DNA of 35,186 nt from an uncultured Ignavibacterium sp. (GCA_937934185.1 CALHAB010000210.1:1-35186), one strand, 5' to 3'; numbered from the stretch's first letter, positions 7,838 through 16,175 are shown. Numbers and translations: made by a program. The notes: a model not told the origin generated them from the sequence alone.

Positions 7838-9007
7838 TCAGAATGATGTTCCTAACTTAAATCTCAGGTTGACAAATATTTTTGTAAAGCCAAAGCTTCC
7901 GGAATCAGTGCGTGATATGCTGGCCGCCGGACCAATTGCAAATGCGCTGAATCCCCAACCTTCCATTATTTTTTGAACGAGCAATGTAATGTTATATTGA
8001 GGTTGTCTGTATTTGGTTGAAGGCATTCCATCAAATGCCAAATCGAATGTACTGCCGGCAAGTGACATTTCCCTGAATCCAAATCCGAAATGCCATTCAT
8101 CAAGATGCTGGGCAACATAAATCTTTCCTCTCGTAGAACCAAGCACAGAGACCGGATATCTGAATTCCCAATTGAGAAATGACTGCTGATTATGAATCAC
8201 TCTTGCCTGATACTTTACACTTCCATCATCATTGAATACAATTGTTCCTTCGGATTCTTTTATGTAGCTGTTATATTTTGCCTGACCAATTGTAGTGGTT
8301 GCTTTCAGATAACCGAATTCAAAAAAGTTTCCGAAAGGAATAGTATAGGTAATATGAAATCCTTCACTGAAAATCAAATTATTATGATTTTGTTCTTTGA
8401 TAGGTTCAATCATTGCATCAACATGACTGAATATACCTGCTTTCACTCCCAGTATGTGGAAGTTTGCTTCAAAGAAGTTTGTTTCGAGAGGGCCGGAGTA
8501 TGGTGTTCCTATTCCGAAAGATAAACCGACATCCTGCTTGAGTGAAACCCCCAATCTTTCGCCGCCTTGAAGCTGGAGAAATGGATTTATGTAACCAAGT
8601 GTGGGTGAAATTTGTGTCTTGGTCGGGGGTTGAAGTACTTTCCCGAATCTAATTTTTTCAACCACTCTGGTAAACACACTTGCATAATGAATATCCTCTT
8701 CAAGATTTATCTTGAATGGATAAGTGATAATTCTTGCCCGCAGCTCGGGAGAGAGAGCAAGCATTGGATATAAAGCGCCCTTAATTGAAATAGTCTGATT
8801 ATTAGCATCTCTCAGGTCAACTATAATTTCTGCTTTCGGATCAGGCGGATCAATGAACAGAGCTTCCTGAATTTGAATAAACAAACTATCATCAAGCGGC
8901 TCCATCTGATAATACCTGATTTGTTCTTCTTCCTGAGCAAATGACAAACCCGGAAACATTGAAAAGAACATTATCAATACAGCAGAAATCAGAACAGTTT
9001 TTTTCAT
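7838..9007 (-). CDS. Predicted secreted outer-membrane beta-barrel protein, unknown function
   Basis: A 389-residue protein with a clear signal peptide (MKK, hydrophobic core, cleavage likely after LSFA near residue 24). The N-terminal 60-120 residues form an acidic soluble region. The rest alternates hydrophobic and polar residues with many aromatics and ends in a strand terminating in Phe (R-F-K-L-G-T-S-F), as outer-membrane barrels do. No family was recognised; it is not obviously PorP/SprF, TolC or OmpA. It follows the GldM-like gene by 15 nt and is the last gene before a strong terminator, so it is probably the outer-membrane part of the same complex. Being a barrel is an inference from sequence texture only. 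Confidence 0.7.
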   Translation of the reverse strand: MKKTVLISAVLIMFFSMFPGLSFAQEEEQIRYYQMEPLDDSLFIQIQEALFIDPPDPKAEIIVDLRDANNQTISIKGALYPMLALSPELRARIITYPFKINLEEDIHYASVFTRVVEKIRFGKVLQPPTKTQISPTLGYINPFLQLQGGERLGVSLKQDVGLSFGIGTPYSGPLETNFFEANFHILGVKAGIFSHVDAMIEPIKEQNHNNLIFSEGFHITYTIPFGNFFEFGYLKATTTIGQAKYNSYIKESEGTIVFNDDGSVKYQARVIHNQQSFLNWEFRYPVSVLGSTRGKIYVAQHLDEWHFGFGFREMSLAGSTFDLAFDGMPSTKYRQPQYNITLLVQKIMEGWGFSAFAIGPAASISRTDSGSFGFTKIFVNLRFKLGTSF

Positions 9008-9022
9008 ATAAGTTATACCTGA

Positions 9023-9973
9023 TTATTTTGAAAAATCTGTAAAGAAAAATGAATCTCCAACCTGAACACGGTCTTTAGTTCTATCATCGATTGCGGTGAA
9101 GAAAAAGTTTACTTTATATCTTCCGTCCGATTCACGAAGATTTCCGTTTTTATCCAACCAATCATCAAATGCTGAAGATGTTGAAGCAATTTTTAGAGAT
9201 ACATTATAAATTAAATTTCCATTACTGTCTTTTACCGGGCCAGTAACACTGATTGGACCGTTCCAGGTAATTTTCAACTGATCTGGTCTGTTATCAATTA
9301 CGGTTACTTTGAATACTGTTATTCTTTGTAATTCCTGAACATAAATATCCCGGGCGTTCATCTTGGTTGTTACTTTTTCAATTTTTATTTCCGGCGGTTT
9401 ATTTGGAACAACTTTTATTCTGTCTTCCTGTGATCCGAATTTGACAACAACTTCAGTCTGGTCTGTAAGATCAAATTTCTTTTCCTGACCAGCTGGAATA
9501 ACTACTATTGGCTTACTTCGGTCACGAGGATCATAAATCTCAACAGGAACACTTCCGGTATTTGATGCTACATTCCAGGTATGTTGAATAAATGTTTGTT
9601 TGTTGGAAATAGGCATTGGCATTAAAGTTTGTTCTTCAACTACAGGTTTTTCTTCTTCTTTAGGAGGAGGTAATTCCTGAATTTTGGTTTGAACTTCCTG
9701 AAGTTTTTGACTTAACGAAGCGAGTTTTTTCTTCAGCTCTTCATTTTCAATCGGGAGATTTTGGTCAATCTTTATATCGAACTTTAAACCAAGTGCATAT
9801 AAAGAATCGATAAGTGTTACCAGAGAATCCCGAACTTTTTTATCAACTGTTTCCTCTTCAAGAGCAACACGACGCAAATCGAGATCAGCGCCTTTTAATG
9901 CAAGCACTGTAATCACGAATATGTAAAGCACCTGGTAAATAACAAATTTACTGTCTCTGTTTTTATTAATCAT
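9023..9973 (-). CDS. GldM-like periplasmic protein (single TM, helical region, Ig-like C-terminus)
   Basis: A 316-residue protein with a short basic N terminus (M-I-N-K-N-R-D-S-K) and one TM helix at about 11-27 (Y-I-F-V-I-T-V-L-A-L-K). A helical, partly coiled-coil region follows (about 35-105), then a P/E-rich linker (105-120) and two beta-rich segments (about 128-195 and 200-316) that look Ig-like. This matches GldM/PorM of type IX secretion and gliding motors in topology and roughly in the first helix (Y-x-V-x-x-x-x-L-A-L-N), but it is shorter than typical GldM (about 500 residues). It follows the four-TM partner by 10 nt. An ExbD/TolR/MotB-like or purely structural role is also possible. 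The homology is a hypothesis, not established here. Confidence 0.55.
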   Translation of the reverse strand: MINKNRDSKFVIYQVLYIFVITVLALKGADLDLRRVALEEETVDKKVRDSLVTLIDSLYALGLKFDIKIDQNLPIENEELKKKLASLSQKLQEVQTKIQELPPPKEEEKPVVEEQTLMPMPISNKQTFIQHTWNVASNTGSVPVEIYDPRDRSKPIVVIPAGQEKKFDLTDQTEVVVKFGSQEDRIKVVPNKPPEIKIEKVTTKMNARDIYVQELQRITVFKVTVIDNRPDQLKITWNGPISVTGPVKDSNGNLIYNVSLKIASTSSAFDDWLDKNGNLRESDGRYKVNFFFTAIDDRTKDRVQVGDSFFFTDFSK

Positions 9974-9983
9974 TTTTGTGCTC

Positions 9984-10973
9984 TTATTTCTTGACTACAA
10001 TTGATTCGAGATATTTTAATCCTGTTAATGTCTTTTCATCTGAAAGAGAATTACTTGCCTGTTGAATTGAATTTGCAAGTGTACTTAACTCCTGAATTTT
10101 CTGACTGCTTACGGTGTCAATCTGATTTATCTTTTCTGCCAGCATTGATATAGAGGCAAAATTCTTATGCATTATTTCACTGAGTTTTGCTGAATGTTCA
10201 ATGAGAAGTTTGTATTTCTCAAGGTCAGCAATCGATAAGTTTGTTGCGCCAGCGTTATTTCCACCGGCAAACTGATTCAATTGTTTCATCAGATTTTTAG
10301 AGTTCTCAATCTGAATTCTCGAAAAATATTTCTCACGGATGTCTTCAACATGATTTACAACATTCTGAAACTCAACACCAAGTTGATCCAAAACAGGTTC
10401 GAACAATTTTCCAATAGCAAGAACAATCAATGCCTTTACTTCAAAAGGAACCGAAAGACCAAGAAAAATTTCCTCACCAAGTTTTATACTGATAAGAAGT
10501 ATTGCAGCGCCAATCAATGGAAGAGCTGTTGATATACTATCAATAACACTTGTGTATGAATTAATGATTCTGTCTATTGTAGCGCTTGCCGGAGTTCTGA
10601 TAATTTCCAATTTCAACTTGTTGTAAGCAAGGAATGCCATAAAAACAAAAAATGCATAAGTTAAAACCGGAAGCCACCAGAAACTATATGGAGAAATACT
10701 CTCCTGTGCAGGCTGCCAGGTTGGGAATAATGCTCTTGCAATATCAACTGTAACATTTCCAAGAATGGGTACTGTTGATAAATCAAGAAAGAATGAAAGT
10801 ATAAGTGCTGCAAATGATATCATTGCTGGTCTAAATACAACAGAAAACTGAATCTTTCTAACAGCGGACTTTGTGTATTCTTCAAGCTCTCTTTCCAGCT
10901 CGTTGTTTGTAATGTCAGGATTTAAATAATCCCTTGTGCTGTCTTTCGGTGGTTTAATAGTTTGGGTTACCAT
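9984..10973 (-). CDS. Four-TM inner-membrane protein with cytoplasmic helical tail (GldL-like / ExbB-like candidate)
   Basis: A 329-residue protein. After a charged 45-residue N terminus come predicted TM helices at about 47-66, 97-117, 146-165 and 170-190. The third contains S-T-A-L-P-L-I-G-A-A-I-L-L, loosely like the channel helix of ExbB/TolQ/MotA proteins, followed by an acidic L-G-E-E. Residues 200-329 are soluble and mostly helical, with heptad-like spacing, as in the cytoplasmic tail of GldL. The start has a good ribosome site (GAGGAG about 5 nt before the ATG at 10973). It is the first gene of a three-gene operon with the GldM-like and barrel genes. Family membership is inferred from architecture and neighbours, not from a recognised domain. 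Confidence 0.55.
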   Translation of the reverse strand: MVTQTIKPPKDSTRDYLNPDITNNELERELEEYTKSAVRKIQFSVVFRPAMISFAALILSFFLDLSTVPILGNVTVDIARALFPTWQPAQESISPYSFWWLPVLTYAFFVFMAFLAYNKLKLEIIRTPASATIDRIINSYTSVIDSISTALPLIGAAILLISIKLGEEIFLGLSVPFEVKALIVLAIGKLFEPVLDQLGVEFQNVVNHVEDIREKYFSRIQIENSKNLMKQLNQFAGGNNAGATNLSIADLEKYKLLIEHSAKLSEIMHKNFASISMLAEKINQIDTVSSQKIQELSTLANSIQQASNSLSDEKTLTGLKYLESIVVKK

Positions 10974-11347
10974 CTTTCTCCTCTAATATGTTTTAATTTA
11001 GATTTATATCAGCTACATAAAAAATTATCGCCGAAAAAATCTTTATCAGGCAACTTTTTAGACAAGTATCATACCATCTAGAGAGAAATATCTATTGTCA
11101 AAAAATTTCCGGCAATAATTGATTTTGAGTTGCTTACAAACTTTTAAGTATTATCAGAAAAAAACAAGAATAAAATGATTATTAATGAAAGAATAATTTT
11201 ACCGCTTGATGTAAAATTGTAACATTAATCCTAATAAGACAAGATTTTGTAATTATTACAGGAAAAATATTCATAATGTAATTTTATTTTACTTCACAAA
11301 TATTGACTGGTTAATTAGTTATTTTTGAATGTAAAAATTTTTTGAAT
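10974..11347. other. Divergent intergenic region, 374 nt
   Basis: The only gene-free stretch above 300 nt. It separates the minus-strand envelope operon from the plus-strand GH13 gene, so it must carry promoters in both directions. It is very AT-rich. The only structured element seen is the inverted repeat at 11195-11218. No convincing -10/-35 pair, ncRNA or short gene was found. Confidence 0.7.
11195..11218. promoter_or_regulatory. 24-bp inverted repeat, candidate operator
   Basis: AATTTTAC (11195-11202) and GTAAAATT (11211-11218) are perfect 8-bp arms around the 8-nt spacer cgcttgat. It sits 130 nt before the GH13 start. The spacing suits a dimeric regulator, but the arms are AT-rich and could arise by chance. 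Confidence 0.3.
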
Positions 11348-12823
11348 ATGAATTACTTCAATCCAAGAATACTTGAAATAAATACAAGAGTCTGGTTAAA
11401 GAAAAAGAAATTAAATTCAATTGCTGATATTCCTGAATCTCAGATTAATGAATGGAAAGATCTTGGTTTTGATTTCATATGGCTTATGGGAATCTGGAAG
11501 ACAAATAAAGATATTGTAGCTCAATACTGCTTTGAACCAGAGCTTGTATCTTCATATACAAATGCGCTTAAAGATTGGAAGACCGAAGATGTTATCGGCT
11601 CACCGTATTCAATTGATTGCTATGAAATAAATCCTGAGCTTGGTGGTGAATCTGATTTGAAAAATCTGAGAGAAAGACTAAACAATAAAGGTATCAGATT
11701 AATTCTTGATTTTGTCAGCAATCATCTTAGTGTTGGTTCGTGTCTGGTAAAAGAGAAAAAAGAAATTTTTCTTCCTGCTGATGAATATCTTTTCAGAAAT
11801 GATCCTTATACTTTCTTTAAATCGCCATACAATTCAAAAGAGTATTTTGCTCACGGCAGAGATCCTCTCTTCCCACCCTGGAAAGATACAATTCAGATAA
11901 ATTTTTACAGCGATGAAGCCAGAAAATTTCTGATAGATACTCTACTTCAAATTTCTGATTTATGCGATGGTGTAAGATGCGATATGGCAATGCTTTCTTT
12001 GAATAATATTTTTTATAACACCTGGATTGGAGCTCTCAAAAAATATGGTTATGAAAAACCAGAAAAGGAATTCTGGTCGGAGGCAATTAATTCAGTTAAA
12101 ACCGAAAATCCGGAATTTGTTTTTATTGCAGAAGCTTATTGGGATCTTGAATGGCAATTACAGCAACTTGGTTTTGATTTTACATACGATAAAAGATTAC
12201 TTGACCGGCTTGCAGGCAACGATATTAAAAGTATTAGGGATCATTTACATGCAGAAAAAGAATTTCAACAGAAATCAGTAAGGTTCATTGAAAATCATGA
12301 TGAAGAAAGAGCTGCTGCAAAATTAGGTAAAGACAGATCTCTGGCTGCTGCAACTATCATAAGCACCATACAAGGAATGATTCTTTATCACGATGGACAA
12401 TTTGAAGGTAAAAAAATTAAACTCCCTGTACAGCTTGGTCGTGAACCTTTTGAAAAGGAAGACGACAGGATAAAAAGTTATTACTACAAACTTCTCAGAA
12501 TAACAAAAAATTCATCTTTCAGAAAAGGCGAATGGATCATGCTTGATTCATTACCTGCTGCAAACGCCGATTACAGCTTTGAAAATATATTAATCTGGCA
12601 GTGGAAATATCAAAACCATTTTATACTTGTTGCCATTAACTATTCAAATTCAACATCAAGATGCCGTGTTAAATTCGAAACACCAGAAGAGAAGATGATA
12701 ATAAATTTAAATGATGAACTAAACTCTGTCAGTTATGAGCGAAGTGTCGAAGAGATAAACGAAAGAGGTCTGTATATTGAGTTGAAACCATTCAGCAGCC
12801 ATATTTTCTCAATCGATTTTTGA
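11348..12823 (+). CDS. Cytoplasmic GH13 (alpha-amylase family) glycoside hydrolase
   Basis: A 491-residue protein from the ATG at 11348; a TTG two codons earlier is less likely. It carries the GH13 TIM-barrel motifs: DFVSNH (121-126), G-V-R-C-D-M-A with nucleophile D212, F-I-A-E-A-Y-W with acid/base E262, and F-I-E-N-H-D-E-E-R with transition-state Asp D318. A C-terminal beta domain (about 395-491) completes the enzyme. The N terminus I-L-E-I-N-T-R-V-W-L resembles cytoplasmic alpha-amylase-family proteins, and there is no signal peptide. It should therefore act on internal alpha-glucans such as glycogen or maltodextrins, or transfer glucosyl units. The subfamily and substrate cannot be read from the sequence. 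No other glycogen gene is adjacent. All three catalytic residues are intact. Confidence 0.88.
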   Translation: MNYFNPRILEINTRVWLKKKKLNSIADIPESQINEWKDLGFDFIWLMGIWKTNKDIVAQYCFEPELVSSYTNALKDWKTEDVIGSPYSIDCYEINPELGGESDLKNLRERLNNKGIRLILDFVSNHLSVGSCLVKEKKEIFLPADEYLFRNDPYTFFKSPYNSKEYFAHGRDPLFPPWKDTIQINFYSDEARKFLIDTLLQISDLCDGVRCDMAMLSLNNIFYNTWIGALKKYGYEKPEKEFWSEAINSVKTENPEFVFIAEAYWDLEWQLQQLGFDFTYDKRLLDRLAGNDIKSIRDHLHAEKEFQQKSVRFIENHDEERAAAKLGKDRSLAAATIISTIQGMILYHDGQFEGKKIKLPVQLGREPFEKEDDRIKSYYYKLLRITKNSSFRKGEWIMLDSLPAANADYSFENILIWQWKYQNHFILVAINYSNSTSRCRVKFETPEEKMIINLNDELNSVSYERSVEEINERGLYIELKPFSSHIFSIDF

Positions 12824-12912
12824 TGTTGACTATTAAATTTTACCTTTTCATAAATCATAATATCATTAAATTGTGCAACCAAAATTTCAAACAATCATCT
12901 TATTGAAAGAAA

Positions 12913-13155
12913 ATGGCAAAACAAAATCGAAATCAAAACAAAGAACGAAAAATCGGTTCGCAGGTAGTTGAAAAAAAATCCTGGTGGAGCGATAAGAAAA
13001 ACCGAAGCAGATTCTGGACAGCAGTTGTATTATTGATTTTACTATATTTTTTCATTGTCAATAATACTCGTGAAGAACCAAAGGAAGGTCCTTATCCGCC
13101 GGGCTATCAACCGCAAACTGAACAAACATTAAATTCAAATAACTTAGGGAACTAG
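12913..13155 (+). CDS. Small single-pass membrane protein, unknown
   Basis: An 80-residue protein with a strongly basic N terminus (K/N/R-rich, residues 2-32), one TM helix at about 34-50 (W-T-A-V-V-L-L-I-L-L-Y-F-F-I-V), and a short acidic then Pro/Gly-rich tail (P-Y-P-P-G-Y-Q-P). The charge pattern predicts N terminus in, C terminus in the periplasm. It ends 5 nt before the TlpA-like gene, so the two are probably co-transcribed. The resemblance to the cytoplasmic edge of FtsH-type N termini (basic, then one TM, then N-N-x-R-E) was noted but no AAA domain follows. Function unknown. Confidence 0.7.
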   Translation: MAKQNRNQNKERKIGSQVVEKKSWWSDKKNRSRFWTAVVLLILLYFFIVNNTREEPKEGPYPPGYQPQTEQTLNSNNLGN

Positions 13156-13160
13156 GAAAA

Positions 13161-13697
13161 ATGAAAAAATTTCTCATCGCAACATTTGTACTTTTGGCAA
13201 TGATTTTTGCTTCACAAACTATAAATAAAACTGAAGCAAAAGCTATAAATGATAAAACAGCTCACTCATTGCTTAGCGATAAAAAAGCCGCTGATTTCAA
13301 ACTTAAAACACTGGAGGGCAAAGAAATCAAATTATCAGATTATCGGGGTAAAATTGTAATTATTGATTTCTGGGCTACATGGTGTCCGCCTTGCCGTAAA
13401 GGAATTCCTGATTTAATTTCACTTCAGGATGAATTCAAAAAAGAAGTTGTTGTAATCGGAATTTCTCTTGATCAACAGAACACAATTAAGGACTTAAAAC
13501 CATTTATTGAAAATTATAAGATCAATTATCCTGTAGTTCTTGGAGATGAAAAAGTTGTTAAAGACTACGGTGGAATAAGCGCAATTCCTACTTCTTTTAT
13601 AATCGATCAGAAAGGGAATATTGTTGATTCACACATCGGACTTGTTCCTAAAACAGTTTATGTTGATCAGATAAAGAGCTTGTTAAAAAAGAAATAA
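13161..13697 (+). CDS. TlpA-like thioredoxin-fold thiol-disulfide oxidoreductase
   Basis: A 178-residue exported protein. The N terminus (MKKFLIATFVLLAMIFAS) is a signal peptide or membrane anchor, and the thioredoxin fold runs from about 43 to 175. The active site is W-C-P-P-C-R (C75, C78) in F-W-A-T-W-C-P-P-C; the cis-proline loop is S-A-I-P-T-S-F. D-F-x-L-x-T-L-x-G-K-E-I-x-L-S-D-Y-R-G-K upstream is typical of the TlpA/ResA group. Such proteins reduce periplasmic disulfides, for example apocytochrome c cysteines, or act as general reductases. No cytochrome c maturation gene is adjacent. It is preceded by the small membrane protein (5 nt gap) and followed by a strong terminator. Family certain, client unknown. 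Confidence 0.93.
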   Translation: MKKFLIATFVLLAMIFASQTINKTEAKAINDKTAHSLLSDKKAADFKLKTLEGKEIKLSDYRGKIVIIDFWATWCPPCRKGIPDLISLQDEFKKEVVVIGISLDQQNTIKDLKPFIENYKINYPVVLGDEKVVKDYGGISAIPTSFIIDQKGNIVDSHIGLVPKTVYVDQIKSLLKKK

Positions 13698-13705
13698 TCT
13701 TCCAG

Positions 13706-13741
13706 CTGCCTGGTCATTTATGATCAGGCAGTTATTTTAAT
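13706..13741 (+). terminator. Rho-independent terminator after the TlpA-like gene
   Basis: CTGCCTG (13706-13712) pairs with CAGGCAG (13725-13731). The inner bases TCA/TGA extend the stem, and a T-rich run (ttattttaat) follows. It begins 9 nt after the stop codon. Confidence 0.88.
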
Positions 13742-13766
13742 TTTTGTAAAAATTATTGAAGCCGTA

Positions 13767-14171
13767 ATGAGCGGGGGAAATAAAAAATTCTCAGTCCTTG
13801 TTGTTGAAGATGATCCTGAAAACTTAAGATTTTTAACAACGCTTCTCTCCAAATATTTTAATGTTATAAGCTGCAGAACTGAATCTGAATTCTTCAATTT
13901 AATTATTTCAAATCGTTTTGATGTTGTGCTAATGGATATTTCGTTATCCGCTGAAAAATCCGGATTGTCATTGATAAAATCATTCAGACAAATTCCACTT
14001 TTCAAAGCTATTCCTGTTATTTGTTTATCTGCGCATATTTCTGAGTCGGATAAATCGGAAGCATTGGAAGCTGGGGCAAACTGCTATTTAACTAAACCTG
14101 TTCAAAATAAAGCGCTCATTGAGACAATATTTAGTTTTCTTGAGACAAATGAGAAGAGTAAAAGTTTATAA
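13767..14171 (+). CDS. Stand-alone response-regulator receiver domain protein
   Basis: A 134-residue single-domain receiver (CheY-like). The acidic pair is D15/D16 (V-V-E-D-D), the phosphoacceptor is D57 (V-V-L-M-D-I), the switch Ser is S88 (I-C-L-S-A-H) and the conserved Lys is K110 (Y-L-T-K-P-V). All residues needed for phosphorylation are present and there is no output domain, so it should act by protein contact or as a phosphorelay intermediate. No histidine kinase lies in the window. It starts just after the terminator of the TlpA gene with no obvious ribosome site, so its promoter probably overlaps that terminator. Confidence 0.93.
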   Translation: MSGGNKKFSVLVVEDDPENLRFLTTLLSKYFNVISCRTESEFFNLIISNRFDVVLMDISLSAEKSGLSLIKSFRQIPLFKAIPVICLSAHISESDKSEALEAGANCYLTKPVQNKALIETIFSFLETNEKSKSL

Positions 14172-14200
14172 AATAAAAAACCCGACTTAATGTAGTCGGG
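14171..14200 (-). terminator. Terminator of the PorV/PorQ-like gene
   Basis: CCCGACT (14181-14187) pairs with AGTCGGG (14194-14200) around a 6-nt loop. On the minus strand it is followed by a T run (complement of 14171-14180). It lies 20 nt past the stop of the PorV/PorQ gene and may also stop transcripts of the convergent receiver gene. Confidence 0.88.
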
Positions 14201-14219
14201 CTTAAAAATTCTTAACAGA

Positions 14220-15257
14220 TTAAATGCCCGTTCTTAAAAATCTTGGCTCTTCAAGCGTAAGAATAATCGATATTCGATGTGAATCCGGTAGTCTGTCAAT
14301 CTCAGATTCACTGAATCTTGCAAATGAATAATCAATATTAAGTTTAGGAAGTTTTACTCCGGCACCTACAGTGAATTGCTTTACATCATTATAACCGCCG
14401 CGCACATATATCAGATTTTTGAAAGTGTACTCAAGTCCGGCATGCATATCGAAACTAACAGGACCAATATTAAACTGAGAGGCAAATCTTCTGTTTTCAA
14501 ACCGAACATCGAAATCAAGTGCAGGCATGATATATCCGCCAAGAAATTCTGTTAGCTTGTAAGCCCCGCCGATTTTAAGTGTTGGCGATACGAGTTCATT
14601 TCTTCCTGTACTCCATGCAACAAGTGTAGTCGTTGCATCCTGAAGATTTGCACCGAGATAAAGATTTTCAAATGGTGTATAAAAAGCTCCGACATCAAAG
14701 CCGATTCCTGTTGCGCTGTATTCTGCCAAAGTTCTTCTGATTACTTTTGCATTAACACCCCAGTAAAAATTCGATTCCTGTCTTTTTGCAAATGTCAAAT
14801 AAAATGCCCAGTCCTGATTACTGAATTCTGTAATTCTGCTGTAGTCAAGTCTGTCATCTCTTATATCAATTATTCCATCACCATTTGCATCATAAAGAGC
14901 ATTACGGGTATCCGGAATTCCATCAACTCCCAATCTCATTATGCTTAATCCAAAGCTCATATCAGTGCTGAAAGGAATAGCAACTGAACCATAATCGTAA
15001 TTAACAAGGTTACCAAATTGTTCTGAATGCATCAACGCAATCTGAGGATAATTGAGATTGGCTAATCCTGCTGGATTGTAATAACCCGATGTAACATCAT
15101 TTGCAACTGCAACGAATGCTCCACCCATACCTAAAGCTCTGCCTCCAACTCCCAGCGCCATAAATTCGCCGGCATATTTGGCGAATACAGTTTGAGCATT
15201 TATTGTAACAATAGTGGAGAAAGCCATTGTTAAAGCTAGAATTATTTTTGAGCGCAT
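14220..15257 (-). CDS. PorV/PorQ family outer-membrane protein
   Basis: A 345-residue exported beta-barrel protein with a signal peptide (about 1-21, ending I-N-A-Q). The N-terminal signature after it, E-F-M-A-L-G-V-G-G-R-A-L-G-M-G-G-A-F-V-A, then D-V-T-S-G-Y-Y-N-P-A-G-L-A, is the hallmark of the PorV/PorQ group of FadL-like barrels. In Bacteroidota, PorV and PorQ act in type IX secretion, shuttling or attaching cargo at the outer membrane. Many FCB genomes carry several paralogs of uncertain role. An Asp-rich D-A-N-G-D-G-I-I-D-I-R-D loop (about 122-133) looks like a Ca-binding dockerin/EF-like insert. The ribosome site GGAG precedes the ATG by 5 nt. Monocistronic, with its own terminator. 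Confidence 0.82.
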   Translation of the reverse strand: MRSKIILALTMAFSTIVTINAQTVFAKYAGEFMALGVGGRALGMGGAFVAVANDVTSGYYNPAGLANLNYPQIALMHSEQFGNLVNYDYGSVAIPFSTDMSFGLSIMRLGVDGIPDTRNALYDANGDGIIDIRDDRLDYSRITEFSNQDWAFYLTFAKRQESNFYWGVNAKVIRRTLAEYSATGIGFDVGAFYTPFENLYLGANLQDATTTLVAWSTGRNELVSPTLKIGGAYKLTEFLGGYIMPALDFDVRFENRRFASQFNIGPVSFDMHAGLEYTFKNLIYVRGGYNDVKQFTVGAGVKLPKLNIDYSFARFSESEIDRLPDSHRISIILTLEEPRFLRTGI

Positions 15258-15270
15258 AAGTACTCCGCTA

Positions 15271-15300
15271 TTTATAAGATTTTTGCAATGAGAAAATCAA
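15271..15300 (-). promoter_or_regulatory. Candidate promoter of the PorV/PorQ-like gene
   Basis: On the minus strand TTGATT (15300-15295), an 18-nt spacer and TATAAA (15276-15271) form a plausible sigma70-like pair just upstream of the ATG at 15257. Confidence 0.35.
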
Positions 15301-15367
15301 GAAATTGAGTTTTAATGTCAAGTCTAAATTTAACAACATGTAGGAGTGAATTTTTTAACAAGCTATT

Positions 15368-15886
15368 TCATTTTAGCTTATCATTGACAAATGCTTTCAC
15401 AAATTCATTCAATCCACTTTTATCTACTATTGCCAGATGATTATCAATAACCATCCCAAATTGTTTTAAGTATTCTGCAGAAACAAATTCTCTTATCATT
15501 TTGCCTTCAGATGTTAAACTTGATTTTTGATTTGCGTTTAGCTGTGAATAAAAAACTTCCTGCTTTGCCATTTCATCAATAATATTATCTGGAAGTAACT
15601 GAATTAATGTAATTGAAATTGCAAGCTTATCTGATTCTTTGATATCTTTTATTGCAAGTAATAACTCGAACTCGGCATCAGTTTCAGCGTAAACATTTTC
15701 AGAAATTAAAGTTGACTTAAAGCTTTCAAGAAAAGATTTTTCAAGATCACTGTATCCACGGTCTGAAGCAACCATTGATACGGAATATTTAGAATCTGAA
15801 ATTGCCTGCGGGAAGATTAACAAACTGTAGGAGAAAATAAAAATTGGAACTATTAAGAGCAGAGATTGACCTTTTATATAATTCAT
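15368..15886 (-). CDS. Uncharacterised exported protein
   Basis: A 172-residue protein of unrecognised family. A hydrophobic N-terminal segment (about 8-28, L-L-L-I-V-P-I-F-I-F) is a signal peptide or anchor, with a possible cleavage after F-P-Q-A. The mature part is mixed alpha/beta with no cysteine and no recognised motif; residues 30-105 (Y-S-V-S-M-V-A-S then E-L-L-L-A-I-K-D-I) could form a small alpha/beta domain like those of periplasmic lipoproteins. It has a good ribosome site (GAGG 6 nt before the ATG). No partner gene can be assigned: the gap to the PorV gene is 110 nt. Bases 15887-16175 upstream (289 nt) hold nothing recognisable. Confidence 0.65.
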   Translation of the reverse strand: MNYIKGQSLLLIVPIFIFSYSLLIFPQAISDSKYSVSMVASDRGYSDLEKSFLESFKSTLISENVYAETDAEFELLLAIKDIKESDKLAISITLIQLLPDNIIDEMAKQEVFYSQLNANQKSSLTSEGKMIREFVSAEYLKQFGMVIDNHLAIVDKSGLNEFVKAFVNDKLK

Positions 15887-16175
15887 CTCAAACCTCGCTA
15901 TATAAATTTATTTTTCAAAAAAACATAAGCTGATAATTATCTTAGCGAAAGTCGAAAAATTTTACATAATTATCTGACGAGAGTTTTGTAAACCATTATC
16001 TCTTTAATTCAAATCTATATGTTTTAGCGGGATAAAGTTGATTGATGAATTCTTTAGTAATTACAGGAGTCCGAAAACTGATTTGTTTATAAACCTATCT
16101 TAGAAGTTAACTCATTAAGCTGACGACTGATTTAACATAGAAATTAGTTTCCGATTTGTAAAGCACTAATCAAAC

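Noticed and set aside
12913-13155. Remnant of an FtsH-type protease N terminus
   Set aside because: The basic head and single TM look similar, but there is no AAA or protease sequence downstream and the gene ends cleanly before tlpA.
13724-14005. Open frame of 93 codons on the minus strand opposite the receiver gene
   Set aside because: It runs antisense to a clear CheY-like domain, starts inside it and has no ribosome site or family motif.
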